Shown piece after piece: positions 49,506 through 61,856 of a stretch of DNA of 64,000 bases. The stretch is from assembly GCA_946699065.1 (NCBI GenBank), contig CAMPDV010000105.1, positions 1-64,000 of the forward strand, written 5' to 3'. Every line of letters starts with the position of its first letter. Positions within the stretch are counted from its first letter, which is position 1. The DNA is from Loxodes magnus (lineage: Eukaryota; Ciliophora; Karyorelictea; Loxodida; Loxodidae). The translations under genes and the position numbers were made by a program. The notes beneath the pieces were generated by a model. The model saw nothing but the letters and a program-made list of their open reading frames with translations, made no database searches and was not told the origin of the DNA.

Positions 49506-49980
49506 TTTTTTTCATAAACTAATTTTTCTTTTAAAAGAGGTTTGTATTTTAAATTTATTGAGTAATTTACAATTAAATAAGCCAAAAATAAAAAAAATAA
49601 AAAACGGACTCTTAAAGTTTTGTCTAATTCTAATTGAACAAAAATTAGATTAATTATGGAAGATATAAATGAAAAACTTATCTTTGAGGCTTTTTAATTA
49701 TTTAGATTAAAATATAATATTTAGGTATAAAATCGTTTTTTTAATGTAAATTTAAAACATTTTCATATATTAAAGATCTTATAAAATAAAAAAACTAAGT
49801 AGACTAACATTAGTAGAAGATTGATCAATTTAGTGTAAATATTATCTTGAATATTAATTTAAAACAAAATTTTAATTAAAACGGCAGAGGTCTCAAAAAG
49901 GGTTTTTTTCTAGCTCAATAGAAAAATGAAAGAAAATCAGAGACCTCTAATTCTTCTTCCACTACGCTTTCTTTAATAAA
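49506..49980. other. AT-rich spacer
   Basis: No recognised feature. Confidence 0.45.
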
Positions 49981-49982
49981 TA

Positions 49983-50300
49983 AATGAGATTATAGAGCGC
50001 ATAGCACCTCAATGGTGTGCAGCTCTTTAATAAAGATTTTTAAAGTTAAAATTTCCTTGTTGAAGTCTTCCACAATGCTAGTATTCCCTTGTGAGTTATA
50101 CTTTCTATAGGGCTGCGATCAGAATGCTACCCTAAGAGACCTTAGTATCTGGCATCTTTCATCATTGATGCTACTTGATGCCTCTTCAATCTTGTCTTCT
50201 CTTCTCTTCTCTTGGCTGATTCTTCACCTATGGCGTATTTTTTGGTATGAGAGTTTAAGTCAGTTTCAGTTGGAATATTGCTCCTCACTATTTATTTATA
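49983..50300 (-). mobile_element. SINE-2 copy 2
   Basis: Same limits and order as the 34.2-kb copy: plus-strand GATTATAGAGCGCATAGCAC, then GTGCAGCTC, AGTCTTCCACAATGCTAG, TTCTATAGGGCTGCGATC and ending TGCTCCTCACTATTTATTTA. A small CTCTT expansion (near 50,200) distinguishes it. The minus-strand 3' end is the LINE-type tail. Confidence 0.87.
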
Positions 50301-50329
50301 TATAACATAATAATCTTCTTAGGCTCTTT

Positions 50330-51000
50330 AACCCTCAAATTTTGAAAACTAAAGATAATCTTTAATTGAATAAGAAATTAAATCAACAGAAACTGACTAA
50401 AACAAACTAGTCTCTTCACTCACATATCCACGAGCAAGCAACTACATAAAAAGTGGTAACTAAAAAATAATGTAGAAATAGAAAAATGATGAATAGCTAA
50501 TAATAGAATAACTTATGAAATCTATACGTAACCTATAAGAAGAAGTTTAAATATTAAAGAAATAAAACTAAAAAAATTTATTATAGAAAAGTTCAAACAA
50601 TGCAGAAATATTAATGAAACAGCAAATCGAAGTGAAACTTATAGGAGAAAAAATAATTTGACCTTAAATCTTTGCTGAAAATAAAATGGAACTAGAATAC
50701 AAAAAGCCAATAGAGATAACTCCTCCCAGAAGGATAGTCAAGTTATGCTTCCTGGGTAAATCAAGATTCCATACATACAAGAGATGCAAGAGAAATTTGG
50801 ATAAACAGAGAAGAAGCAGTGAAGAGATTTGGAAAGAACTGACAAGAATTTATGTAGATAAGGATGCAAGAATATTTAGAAAGAGGCTTTTTCAAGGGAG
50901 TACCAGAACTCAAAAAAAACTGGGAGTCCCGAATTTCTTTTAAACTTCGAGGAACAAACTCTGGATGTATATATTGAAGGGGTTTAAAATCCCTATTAAT
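50330..51000 (+). CDS. ORF1-like protein gene with altered zinc knuckle
   Basis: One frame is open from about 50,340 to beyond 50,980. It reads LIIEQLMKSIRNLQEEVQIL (coiled coil, parallel to MSIEQLIKVVLNLQEEV in other copies), then CFLGKSRFHTYKRC at about 50,740, which keeps C-x2-x-x4-H-x4-C spacing but has Gly where the second Cys should be, then a basic C-terminal part. Gln are mostly TAA/TAG and two Trp TGA are in frame. No GFY start or ETPT block was found upstream. Probably a 5'-incomplete and inactive copy, since the knuckle has lost a zinc ligand. Its end runs into the 3' flank of RING-kelch copy 4. Confidence 0.6.
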
Positions 51001-51330
51001 AAATCTTATTTAAACAAAATTTATATAAGAATTAAAATAATTTAAATTTTATATTATTTTTAGTAATCGAGGATTTATTAAAAGATTTTAATTTTAATTT
51101 TTACATAATATTGTTTAAAAAATATGACTATTTTATTTAAAGCATTTTAGAAATCAAATTAAAATGATAAAGTGAATTTCATTAAGAGAAATATAATATA
51201 AAGCTTTAAATTTAAATTTCTATTTAAAATATTATGACAAAAATTATTTAAATCTTGCATATTAACATTCTGATAATGTCTTGTTGCTTAATAACGTTTA
51301 AAGTAAAAAATATAGTTAAAATGTTTAAAA
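51001..51330 (-). repeat. conserved 3' flank of RING-kelch copy 4
   Basis: On the minus strand the bases after the stop match the 3' flanks of copies 1 and 3 (GATTACTAAAAATAAT, AATTCTTATATAAATTTTG, GTTTAAATAAG). The match ends near 51,000, where the ORF1 copy begins. Confidence 0.65.
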
Positions 51331-52971
51331 TCAAGTTCCTTGCTTTTCCCACTTTCCAATAGTTAAATCATATTTATATAAATTTGTAGTATTGTCATAT
51401 TAAAAAACTTAATTTTTCACTAATTGAGGTTAAGTAAAGACATAATTACTACACGGTAAATTATCTCCATGTCTTGTAAACTTGGAATCATATATATATG
51501 TATCCATGATAATACTACCATTTTAAAATATTAAGCTTTAATTTTTTAATTCTAAATAAGTTGCACTTATGCAATTTTTCGCAGGAAGTTACATATTTTC
51601 AAGAACTTTTCACTCATTCCTATCTATATTATATAATTATATCTTATCAACATAATTTTCATCGCTGTTTCCCCCAAAAACTTATATCACTTAATCTACA
51701 TAACATCCTCCAAACGCTTCTACTCCAAGTATAATATCTTGTATTTTAGTAAACTATTTACTTTAAAAATTGTATACTTCACATTCTTTTACACCTTTAT
51801 CGCTTTAACATCCTGATATTATGAAATTATTATTTTTTACAGTTATTGTTCTATGACATCTTCTTGGATTTAACATTTATAAAGTCTATATAACTCCGTT
51901 TTCATAAATTGTATAATCTTTATTTCCTCAATAACCACCTGATACTATTAATTTCTAATCATTTAATTACTCTACTTAAGTTCAATTACTATAAGTTTAA
52001 GATATATTTATTTCTTAATCAGAGAATTTATTATTTATCATTTCATAACTTCTTTTTGTTTTAGAACTTTTACAGATTGTAATTATTATTTTTATCTCTT
52101 ATTTTTAACTTTCATTTTAAATATAAATAGATTCTTATTCATGTCTTATTTATACTTGCATTATATTTTATATAGAACTTATTATATTTTAAATTTATCC
52201 TTCTTCTATTTATACTTTTACGTTTCTTCCTTCTATTTCTTTTACTTACTTTTATAATCCTTCTATTTTACCTATAAAATCTAATAGTTCGGTTATATTT
52301 TCTCTGTTCTATGGCCTTACTCTTTTTAGCAATTCTTATATATTTTCTACTTTTTCTATTTATTCTTTATATCAATTTAAATGAATTTTACTTTCATTTT
52401 CTATTTTCTCAATTCTAATTTATCTAATTTTATTAATTTATTCTATTAAATTATTAGTAACTTAGTTAATTATATTTACTTTTTCTTATATTTCTTATTA
52501 TAGTTTTTCCTATTATTATTTTAAAGTTTCTATTTATTTTCCATTAAGTTTAATGAGTTATTCAAATAGCAAGTCAGTGTTTTTAATTTCATTTTATTTA
52601 AGACTTTCTAGCTTTTCACTGATTTCAATAATTTTATGTCCTTAATGTTTTTCTAGAAAAGCACAAGAAGGACAAAGAGTTTCTTTATCATTTTAGCAAA
52701 AGAGAGTTTTTTCATAAGTTCTATGTTTTTCGCATTTATTAAGTTCTATTTATTCTTAATGGATCGGTAACAATTCGTGAGCTATTTCTAAGTTGTATAT
52801 TTTTTCTTATGTTATGACTTGACACCAAGGACATGTTATGTTTTTGGCAGTTTTATAGAGTTATTAAGAACATCGCATGCAAATTATATGTTTACAGATT
52901 AATCTTAAAGGTTTCTTTGATGTAAAATCAAATAAATTTCCACATTTATTACATTCGTTTCTAGCTTACAT
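51331..52971 (-). CDS. RING / B-box / coiled-coil / kelch-like protein (TRIM-like), copy 4
   Basis: ATG 52,971 (minus) to TGA 51,333-51,331: 1,641 nt, 546 codons plus stop, no net frameshift. MQARNECNKCGNLFD, RING with CKHIICMRC and CPWC, B-box with CEKHRTYEKTLFC and HQGHK, coiled coil, then kelch-like ISGG, FGG, NEW and KWEKQG. The RING Trp is TGG at 52,827-52,825, where copies 1-3 have TGA: direct support for TGA=Trp. Forms an inverted pair with copy 2 about 3 kb away. Likely functional by sequence; ubiquitin-ligase role is inferred from the family. Confidence 0.85.
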
Positions 52972-53400
52972 TTTAATCTAATTTTAGTTTATAGTTTATT
53001 ATTTTATTACGAAATATAATATATTATTTTAAAAATTAAATATTACATTATAATATTTTAAATTTAATGTAATTTTTCTTTATTAAATAAAAACGTTATT
53101 TATTTTATTATATAAAATTTAAATTAAATACATTCAATTCAAATTTATTAAGTGTTTTTATAAAAAATAAGTTTATTGATAAAACTAGTCATTATTGAAC
53201 TCACTATTTTTTCTATTTATTTCTTTATCTGTATGCCATAACTTGAAAATTCTTAGGCAATAATTTTATCAGCTCTTTACAAAGTATATTGTCTTAATTT
53301 CTCTTAAACTCTCGAAATATGTAGAAATTTCTCATAAAAATATCTTCAAAAGGGACAATTCGACCTGATTCTTATTTATTAACCTTTTTTTAGTTAATTT
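52972..53400. other. AT-rich region upstream of copy 4 and LINE
   Basis: No specific motif. Part of it could be the 5' end of the LINE that follows, but I recognise no endonuclease N-terminus here. Confidence 0.4.
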
Positions 53401-53459
53401 GGATAAATTTCCATTGAAATCGCTTAATTGACTAATTAGACTTAATCTTGATATATTAA

Positions 53460-56163
53460 TACTATAAAGTAGTCTCTATTTTTTAACCGCTGATCTTGTT
53501 CTAGATTATTTTAGCCTTATTTAAAAGCTTCTTTTTCACTCTTTTTAACCATTAACCATATTAGGAGACTTTAATGATCTTTTGCAAGAGTATGGGAGTA
53601 ATAATTCATAAAATTAATAAAATAGCGCTTAAAGATACAAAAATTTTATTGAAGAATGTGATTTATAAATAGTTAATGATACAAAATTTGATACTTTTAG
53701 AAGTAGGGTAAACCATAAAACTTATTGCAACGATTATGTTATAGTAAATTATCATATCAAAATTAATTAGATTACACTATTTTAAGTTTTACATAACACT
53801 TGACTTGATACAGATCACTTTCCTATACTGTTTAACTTGCTTATCTAAAATATTAATAGAAACGTTCCAATTCTTACTCCTAGAATAAATGTTAAGATTA
53901 ATAAACTTTAAAATTTAGAAATTAGATCTGAATATAAAGCATTATTTGAAGGGTGGTTGATTAATTTTGATACAATTGATTAAAATAATCTATATAAATA
54001 ATACTATTTTATAAGACATTTACTCATTAATAATGCAGATTAAATCTTAGGATAAGCTCCATAGAATAATAACTTTAATTGACTTCCAATAAATATTTTT
54101 AAGAGTTTTAACGCTGCAAAATAAGCACGAATAGCTTACCAGAAGCTTTAGAATAATAAGGAAGGGTAAACTAGATAGTTTTGAAGTTGGCTTAATAAAA
54201 GATAAAAAAATATAATAGATATAAAAGTAATAACTGGAAATACAAGTAAAAATAAGCCAAAAAATAGAGAATAGATGAATGAATCTCTTCCTAAAATGTT
54301 TAATTAAGCAAAAAGCTTTTGAATCATAGGAAGAGAAATGATGTTTATTTGGATTCTGAAGGGTTTTCAAATTTCATAAACAATTGAGAAAATAATGTTT
54401 TTTATAAGCACAAAAACATTGATGAGGAAGAAATAAGAAAGTTTAATTAAAAAATTGATAATATTTATAGAAATTGTGATTTCGTATAAGATCAGGTTCC
54501 TATATATAGACTATTTACTTTTAAACGTCATCCTTAAAATATATAATAAAATGCTTACTTAAAAGTTATATGATTATATTGATTAATGAAAGATTATACA
54601 TCCTTCACAATAGGAATTTCTAAAGAAAAGATAAACTATGCACTAAGTATGAACCTTATAATAAATTATTGATTTGTATAGAAGATCAAGAAAGAAGAAA
54701 CATTTGCTATCTAATCTTATTGATGCTGAAAAGATGTTTAATAGTATTGATAAACGTCTATTGTTAGATCATTTAAGAAGAATTAAAATACCTTTAGCAC
54801 TAATAAATAATATTAAATCAATTTATAAAGATCTAGATGCTAGATTTCTATTAGATGGAAAATAATCAAGAATATTATAACAATGGTGTATTATAAGGAA
54901 ATTCACATGGACCAGTATTTGCTATAATTTTCTATGATATTGCTATTAGATACCTTGAAACTTATCAGAAATAACTTGTATTTAAAATTTTGAACCATAA
55001 TTTTGTAACTAAAGCATGGGCTGACGATTTGTTATTGATTTCAAATGAAGATAATATGAATTCTTTAATAAAAGCTGTTTGCAAAGTATTTAGTTGAGTA
55101 AAACTATCAATTAATACAGAAAAATTTGAATATATATGTTTTTTTAAGAAGAATTAGAAATAGAATGATTAAGATTTTAATATTACTTTGAATAATAACA
55201 TTATCAAAAAGTAAAAAATTGTCACATATTTAGGATTTAATTTTAATTAACTATAAAATTACAAAATTAATTGTTATGATATTTGCTGAAAATATAGGAA
55301 GTGTGTGAATGAAACTTTGCTATAACTTGCAAAATATAGAAATACTTCACCATAAAATTTTAAATAAATCTTTCGATCTTTTATACTATCGAAAGCTGAA
55401 TATGTATCAGAAATAATACCATGAACTATTCTAAAAGGAATAAAGAAAATCAAAAAAGATATAAATACTAGTCAGAGAAAAATATCAAGATATGCACTTT
55501 ATAGTCCTAATTCTTCCTTTAACGAATCTACTTCATAGAATTGAATTGACTTCCATTTGAATATTATATATCTATGAGATACTTTAAATTTTATCTCAAA
55601 TTACTATAAGAAAGTGAAACAAATCCTAATTCTGATATAGCTTTCCTCTTTAATAAAACAAAAAACAGTAATCTTAATTATTTTAAGAAATTATAGAAAT
55701 TATCCTAGCATTTTTAAATTGATTATTTGGATGCTAAAGAAAGCAAAAAATTCCTACGATTTGTTTAAAATCAAATAAGACAAAAATTATATTAAGATTC
55801 AATAAGAAGAATGAACTTAATGCCTACAGCATGTTTAATGAAATTGACAATAACACTTCATAATTCCCAATTTACACTTACTCTAATCTTAACAAAAATA
55901 TGGTAAGAGAAATTATATCGATTTATAAGCTTAGAACATTTTCCTATAACTTCTAATATGATTTGCTGTAAAGGCATTATAAAATTTAAAGCTCTGAAGC
56001 ATGTTCCTGCGGAGACCTTGATACTTTTAAACATATTCCAACATGTGAGGTCTTGAAAGAGTTAATTGAAGAATTTAAGACTTAAAAAATTATTATTTAC
56101 TAAAGCTCTTAACCTATAACCAAAAATATTTAAATTAGAACTTTACAAGTATTCAGTAATTCA
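53460..56163 (+). mobile_element. LINE relic with endonuclease and reverse transcriptase
   Basis: One frame from about 53,462 to 54,300 carries APE-type endonuclease motifs: LTILGDFNDLLQE (53,552) and WLDTDHFPILF (53,801). After frame changes come HPSQQEFLKKRQ (54,595), LIDAEKMFNSIDKRLLLDHL (54,714), QGNSHGPVFAIIFYDIAI (54,895), KAWADDLLLISNEDN (55,010), and a C-terminal CSCGDLDTFKHIPTC (about 56,000), the Cys/His motif found at LINE ends. TAA/TAG=Gln throughout, TGA=Trp. Endonuclease N-terminus not recognised. It ends at the duplication breakpoint (56,164) without the shared 3' tail, so its 3' end may have been replaced. Probably inactive because of at least three frame changes. Confidence 0.8.
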
Positions 56164-56489
56164 AGAAAATTGATCTTAGAATCAAGATTTTTCATAAAAA
56201 ACTGCTCAGAAGAAGAAAAGAAATCATTGAGTGAAAAGATATGTTTGAAAAAGAACTTCTATTTTAAAAAAGTGAAATTAAATCAACACATTAGCTGTAA
56301 AAAAATTTAGAATAAAATTTAATAAAAGAGTAGAAAAGTTGAGAGAGAGCTCCAAAATTCAAAGCTTTTTTATTACTATAAATAATATAGTATAGATATT
56401 TTTAGTAAATTTAAATTTAAATTAAATTTTTCTTTTATTTAAAATAAAAATGTTTAGAAAACTTAATTTCATATTAAAATTTCTCTTCT

Positions 56490-57450
56490 TAATAATTTTT
56501 TAGAGGAATAGTTAATTAATTTCAACTAAAAAAGTTTTTGGACCGGAAACTCCTTTCCGATTGCACGACCCGACGCTCTCTTTTTATGGAATAACGGGAA
56601 TATCCTGTTGTGCTCTAGGCACAGCTGCTAGGGAGCTCCATCGCTATGAGCAGCCAGGCTTCAAGTCCCTACCAAGAGCGGATAATCTCAAAGACAGTGT
56701 TCCCTTCAGAAAATGACTCTGACCAGGGACTTTCTCAGCGACAGGAAAGGAACTTGTTCCTAGCCATAAAACCAGAAAGTGTTGTCACGAAGGTCATTCT
56801 CAGCTCCCACTATTTTTTCACTATTAGAGGAGTAGTTAGTTTACTAAAAGAAAAAAGGATAATAAGAAACCAATAGAAAACTTGAAATAACAGAAGAAAT
56901 AGAATAGAATCTCCTCGCCTAAGAAAGCAACCTAACATATACTCAAATATTTAATAAGGCCAGAAAGCCAAACTTAAATTAAAAATAGAAGCAAAAAAGA
57001 ACTGGGTAGTAAGATAGAAAAATAGAAAAAAATCAGCTAAATTTTATCGCTAAATAAAACAAAAAGCAAACGATTCATGATAATTAAGAAAGAAAAAACT
57101 CATGATTTAAACCTGAACGAAAAAGAAAATATTTTATTACTGTAACTTTCGAAGCATCTTTTGAAAATATGATAGAAGATTCACAACTTTAAATAAGATT
57201 ACTGAAACTACTAGAAGAAATCAAAAAAAAGGAAGAGACATTATAAGTTAAAACTAACAAGAGAAAAAGAAAAATTATACTGCAATAAATTCGGAAACAT
57301 ATAAAGATAAAAGAAACCAAGCTTTATCTAAACGAAATAATAGATCAGGGATTATATGAATAACTAGGAGATTAATTTTAGAAAATTACGAATTTTTTTT
57401 ATGTAGTCCCTATATCAATCTAGAGACTGCTGGGAAAAATGTAGAAATAC
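56490..57450 (+). CDS. GC-rich leader and ORF of unknown element, right copy
   Basis: Same element as at 38.0 kb. Here the ATG at 56,646 starts MSSQASSPYQERIISKTVF in frame with the long downstream frame; the extra T (CAAGTCCC) that the left copy lacks keeps it open. After the standard-code stop (TAG at 56,875) the frame continues with Gln for TAA/TAG, rich in Lys, Arg and Gln, past 57,400. No domain recognised. Preceded by about 110 bp of GC-rich leader. Could be ORF1 of a LINE, by position and composition only. Confidence 0.4.
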
Positions 57451-57898
57451 TTCAAAGAACTTCAAATATATAATCTTTTATTAATTGAAATGAAGCATTT
57501 ATGCTAAATTAAATAACAAAAGGCATCAAACATAGATTATTTAAATTTTTCTTCTCAGGGTATATTTTCAGAAAAAATTATGTAACTCCTTTTAAAAAAA
57601 AGGCTGAAAATATTAGACATTTTTGAGGTTAAATTATACTACTTCTATTTTATAAAATCATCCAATTAAATTTAAATTTTTAAATATATCTTAAAGATAT
57701 ATAACTGATTTCAAATTTCAAATTTCATTTTTTATTTAGATTTAAATAAAATGAATTAAATTAGTATAGAACTACTCAATTTTTATTCTTTATATTCTTC
57801 AACTCCTTTAAATATAATCTAAAATATTGTTGGGCTTTATTATAAGAGCTTTTGCTTAAAACAAGTAAAATTTTCTAAATTATTGTTTTATATAAAAT

Positions 57899-58305
57899 AG
57901 ATGTCAGCTGCGGTCAGGAGAACTAGTAGGCAATCTGGTACAGTGTATATTGCATTACGAGTAATCTCGCACTAGATGCCATCACGGGAAAGGATGGAAA
58001 AACTTGGAAGAGATAGCCTAACTTACCTGAGGGTTCTCACTAGCAGTATGAAAGTTTGACTGACGGGGCTTCTGATTAATGACTTAATAACTAATTCTAA
58101 TCTCGACCTTATTCAAGAAGACTGGAGCTTTTGATTCTAGATTCGAAAATAATCTTCAATAATTAAATTCCACATTTGGAGAAGCTGAAATGACTCATTG
58201 GAATATTAGAATTTTAACAAGAAACATGAGAACATTTTTCTCATATTAAATATTAATACTGAAAGATCTGTGAGCCAATGAGGCTCTTACTCTCTATAAT
58301 CATTT
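57899..58305 (+). mobile_element. SINE-1 copy h (duplicate of f)
   Basis: Same element as at 39.36 kb, copied with the block; a few substitutions, and a tail of GAGCC, GAGGCTCTTACTCTCTA, TAATC. Confidence 0.9.
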
Positions 58306-58609
58306 TTATATATTTATTTATCTTAATTATTTTGATTGAGCCAAAATTATTTTTTTGAACATATACTTTCTTTAAAAGTTTTTATTTATTCAGATCAAAC
58401 TAGTAAAAAATGTTGAATTTTACCGCAGTGATAACTTCACCTAAAAAGTTATAAGTATTTAAAAACCTATTTGCTTTTAAAATAATAAAGAACTAAAGTA
58501 AAAATAAATATATTTATTTTCATTAAATTAATTCAAATTTTGAAATTATTATATTTTAAAAAGTAAATAAATAAATTAACGAAGTACCACCATTATGTGA
58601 ATCGCCAAT

Positions 58610-59112
58610 TTTAATAAAAGAAGCCAAATTGTACTATTCGTAATAGTCTAGAATGATTCTAGCTTCACTTAGTCTATTCGATTTGCATTTTCTTGATTTA
58701 TTTTTCTTTGTTGGGTTAAATTTTCTTCTATTCTACAATTTAAGAATCAAAATTGATTTCTTTTCTAAATTCTTGTAGTTCTTTAAGAAGGGAGTAGAGG
58801 ATTACCTAATCTTAAGCTAAATGAGTCAGTCGAGATAAATTCTTCTAAATAAAAGATATAGTTGGTCACAATCATGTTTTTAGTTATTTTTCCACTCCTG
58901 TCTAGACTAGCGAAATGTGAAAACAGGAAGACTATGAGGCCTGACCTTTAGTTCATTAATCAGTTTTGGTACCGCAAGAGAGAACCTGAAAAAGAAAGGC
59001 TTATCTCTCCAAAAGCACATTTTTTCTTATCTGTGGTGGCATCTATTATGAGAGTATTTTTAGTCTACATTGCACTGGATTACCTATTCGATTGGTTAGG
59101 GCACATTGTCTA
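58610..59112 (-). mobile_element. SINE-1-like element, minus strand (duplicate)
   Basis: Counterpart of the diverged minus-strand element at 40.1-40.6 kb; differs by a handful of bases. Confidence 0.6.
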
Positions 59113-59114
59113 TT

Positions 59115-61050
59115 TTTAAGTTATTACAATATTTTTTTATGTATTTCAATAATTTTCATGATGAAGATCCAACTTAATTTAGTTCCAATCATTATATTGA
59201 TCATATTAAAAAATTTAAAGTTATTTTTAACAAAACTATAAAATAATTTCTCATCAAATCAAATTTTTAAATAAAAAATATATAAAAATATGGACTAATA
59301 ATGAAAATAAGCAAGGAAATAAACTAATTAATTTTTGAATCATTTAAATCGATCAGTAAAATACTATTTAAACCAATTATGTTGAAATGTACATTTTGAA
59401 TATTATTAAAAAGCTATTGGAAGAAATTAAAAACTACACCTATATAGAATTTTCATAAGAATTGTATTTACTTTAATTCTAATTTTTATAAATAGCAACA
59501 TTTTATTTATAAAAATTTATATAATAAAAAGCTATCAATAAAAATATAAGAATATTTCAGAATCTTTTTTAATTAATAACATTTTAACATTTAGCTATTA
59601 TTATCTTTTTAAAAGAAAATCAAAAATTAAAATAATTTATAAAATTAATCAAATATTTTCAATAAGAAAATTTAATATATTATAAGTTATCATCTTAAGC
59701 CAAATATATAATAAATCAAATATAAATACATTATTTCTTAGTTTTTATCGTCAAGAAAATTGTATATTTCTTTACTGTAAATCTTTATATTTATATATTA
59801 TAGTTACAATACAAACTACATTTTTATTGATAATTATAAATCAACAATTATCATATAAACAAAAAAAGAACTATTATATTAATTATATGCATATTTTGCT
59901 ATAAAAAAATCAATGTAAAAGCAAAATAAAATTTTATTAACCAAAAGAATTATTTATTCAAAAAAGGTAATATATTTTTAGGATTTATTTTAAATTATTC
60001 TTTTTATTGAATTGTATTTAATTAGTTCTATTTATTTCTTTTTGATTTATCACAAGATTATTAATCTGTTTAAAAATATGTTTAAAAAGAATGAATATTT
60101 TAAGTAATTATCGAAAGACATAGTATAAATTTATGAATTTTTAGTTTGCTTTAAAATTTTGTAATTTATATCAATAATTATTCTTTAGAATACATCTTTT
60201 TATTTCAATAACATTCCTTTTAATTTTTTTAATTTGATCTTCATGAAATTTTAATATTTTATTAAAAATTTAAATAAAATCTACTATAATGTTTTTATTT
60301 AGAGAATAAATATTATTTGATTAAAGGAAAGATAAATTTTAATATTGTAAAATTATTAAAAAATTGATTAAAAAAATGGAGAAAAAGCAGGTACTAAAAA
60401 TCAACAGTCAATATTTTCTTTTTGTTGTAAAAACTTTAAATTAATTTAAGTTTTTTGTAAATTTCTAATTTTGTATTTAAAAGAATGAAAACATGCAACT
60501 TCTAAAAAATGCTATGCTTAAAAAGAAATTAAAAATTTTTAAATATTCATCATTGTTATATGGAGTTTTACTCGAGAATTGGTTTTCTTCAGTATTCTTA
60601 GCAGCAATAGGAAATATTAATGAGAAAAAATGAAATCAAAAAAGACACAAAGTAAAGATTAAACAGGAAGGAAAAAAAAGTTATATAATATTTTTATTAT
60701 ATATTTTGCTATTCTAAAATTAATTTTTATTTTTTAATAAAATATTATCTCATTACACTAAGTTTTTAATATATTTTAGCAAGATTTTATTTATTTCATT
60801 TTTATTTAATTAAAAATATGCAGCTTAGTCTGGAACAATAATTCCCTAAGGAAACTACGATTTTTCATTCTTCTATGATTTTCACAACTTTATTATCGGA
60901 ATAAAGTTTTAGTTCTTTTGTCAATTTCAAAATTATTTCTCTTCTCTGACACATAAATCTTATTAAATAATTTGAAAACTTTTGAAAAATTACGGAGAAT
61001 TATTTTTCCATAAAAAACCATAATATGCTGAAAAGAAAAGAAAACAAGAA
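59115..61050. other. AT-rich spacer in duplicated block
   Basis: Counterpart of 40,575-42,515; nothing recognised. Confidence 0.5.
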
Positions 61051-61051
61051 G

Positions 61052-61275
61052 CAACAAATTTATAATGTTAATGATTAACTTTTAATATTTGAGGATAGCT
61101 AAGCTCTCGCCATTTTGCTTTTTTTTGGAAGTGAATTTTACTAACATAAACAGGATATTTTGCTGATAAATTTCTGCAAACAGAATTTTCTATGATTATA
61201 GAATGCCTACTTCATAATGATAGATTTCAAGGTCCTACCATGTCTGAACATTCTTTCAAAGTTTTCCCTTCAAGA
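61052..61275 (+). repeat. interspersed repeat R3 (duplicate of copy 2)
   Basis: Counterpart of 42,520-42,750 with a few substitutions. Confidence 0.5.
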
Positions 61276-61369
61276 TCTAATCTAATCATTGATCTCTTTA
61301 AAATTAGAATAATCATATAATTTAAAATCGTACTTCGGTTATTCTTTTTATTATAGATATATATAAAAT

Positions 61370-61770
61370 GGATGTCGGCCGCGTCAGCCAAACTAGTAGG
61401 TAATCCAGTGCAGTGTAAGCTGCATTGCGAATAAACTTGCACTAGATCCATCACGGAAAGGGTGAATAACTTCAGAAGAGACAAGCCTAACTTGTCAAAG
61501 GGTTCTCGCTATTAGTATGAATGTTTGACTGATGCGCTGTTAATAGCTTAACTACTAATTCTTATTGGATTTAATTCAATAAGACTGAAGTATTTGGTTC
61601 AATATTCGAGAATAATCTTTAATAAACAAATTCCCCATTTGGATAAATTGATGTGACTCATTGAACGGCTAGAATGATAATAAGAAATATGAGAACACTT
61701 TTTTTAATGTTAATATAATATTGAAATATCTGCTCTCCAACTAGGTGCTAAACGAAGAATAATGATTTAT
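61370..61770 (+). mobile_element. SINE-1 copy i (duplicate of g)
   Basis: Counterpart of the element at 42.83 kb; GGATGTCGGCCGCGTCAGCC head and degraded tail. Confidence 0.85.
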
Positions 61771-61856
61771 ATAAGGTAATGATAACTATTTAAAATGTAA
61801 AAATTGAATTATCTTCTTAGATTTAATGGATAAATAAATAAATATTTATAATAAAT

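Noticed and set aside
54047..54370. 107-codon minus-strand ORF
   Set aside because: Antisense to the plus-strand LINE between its endonuclease and reverse transcriptase parts.
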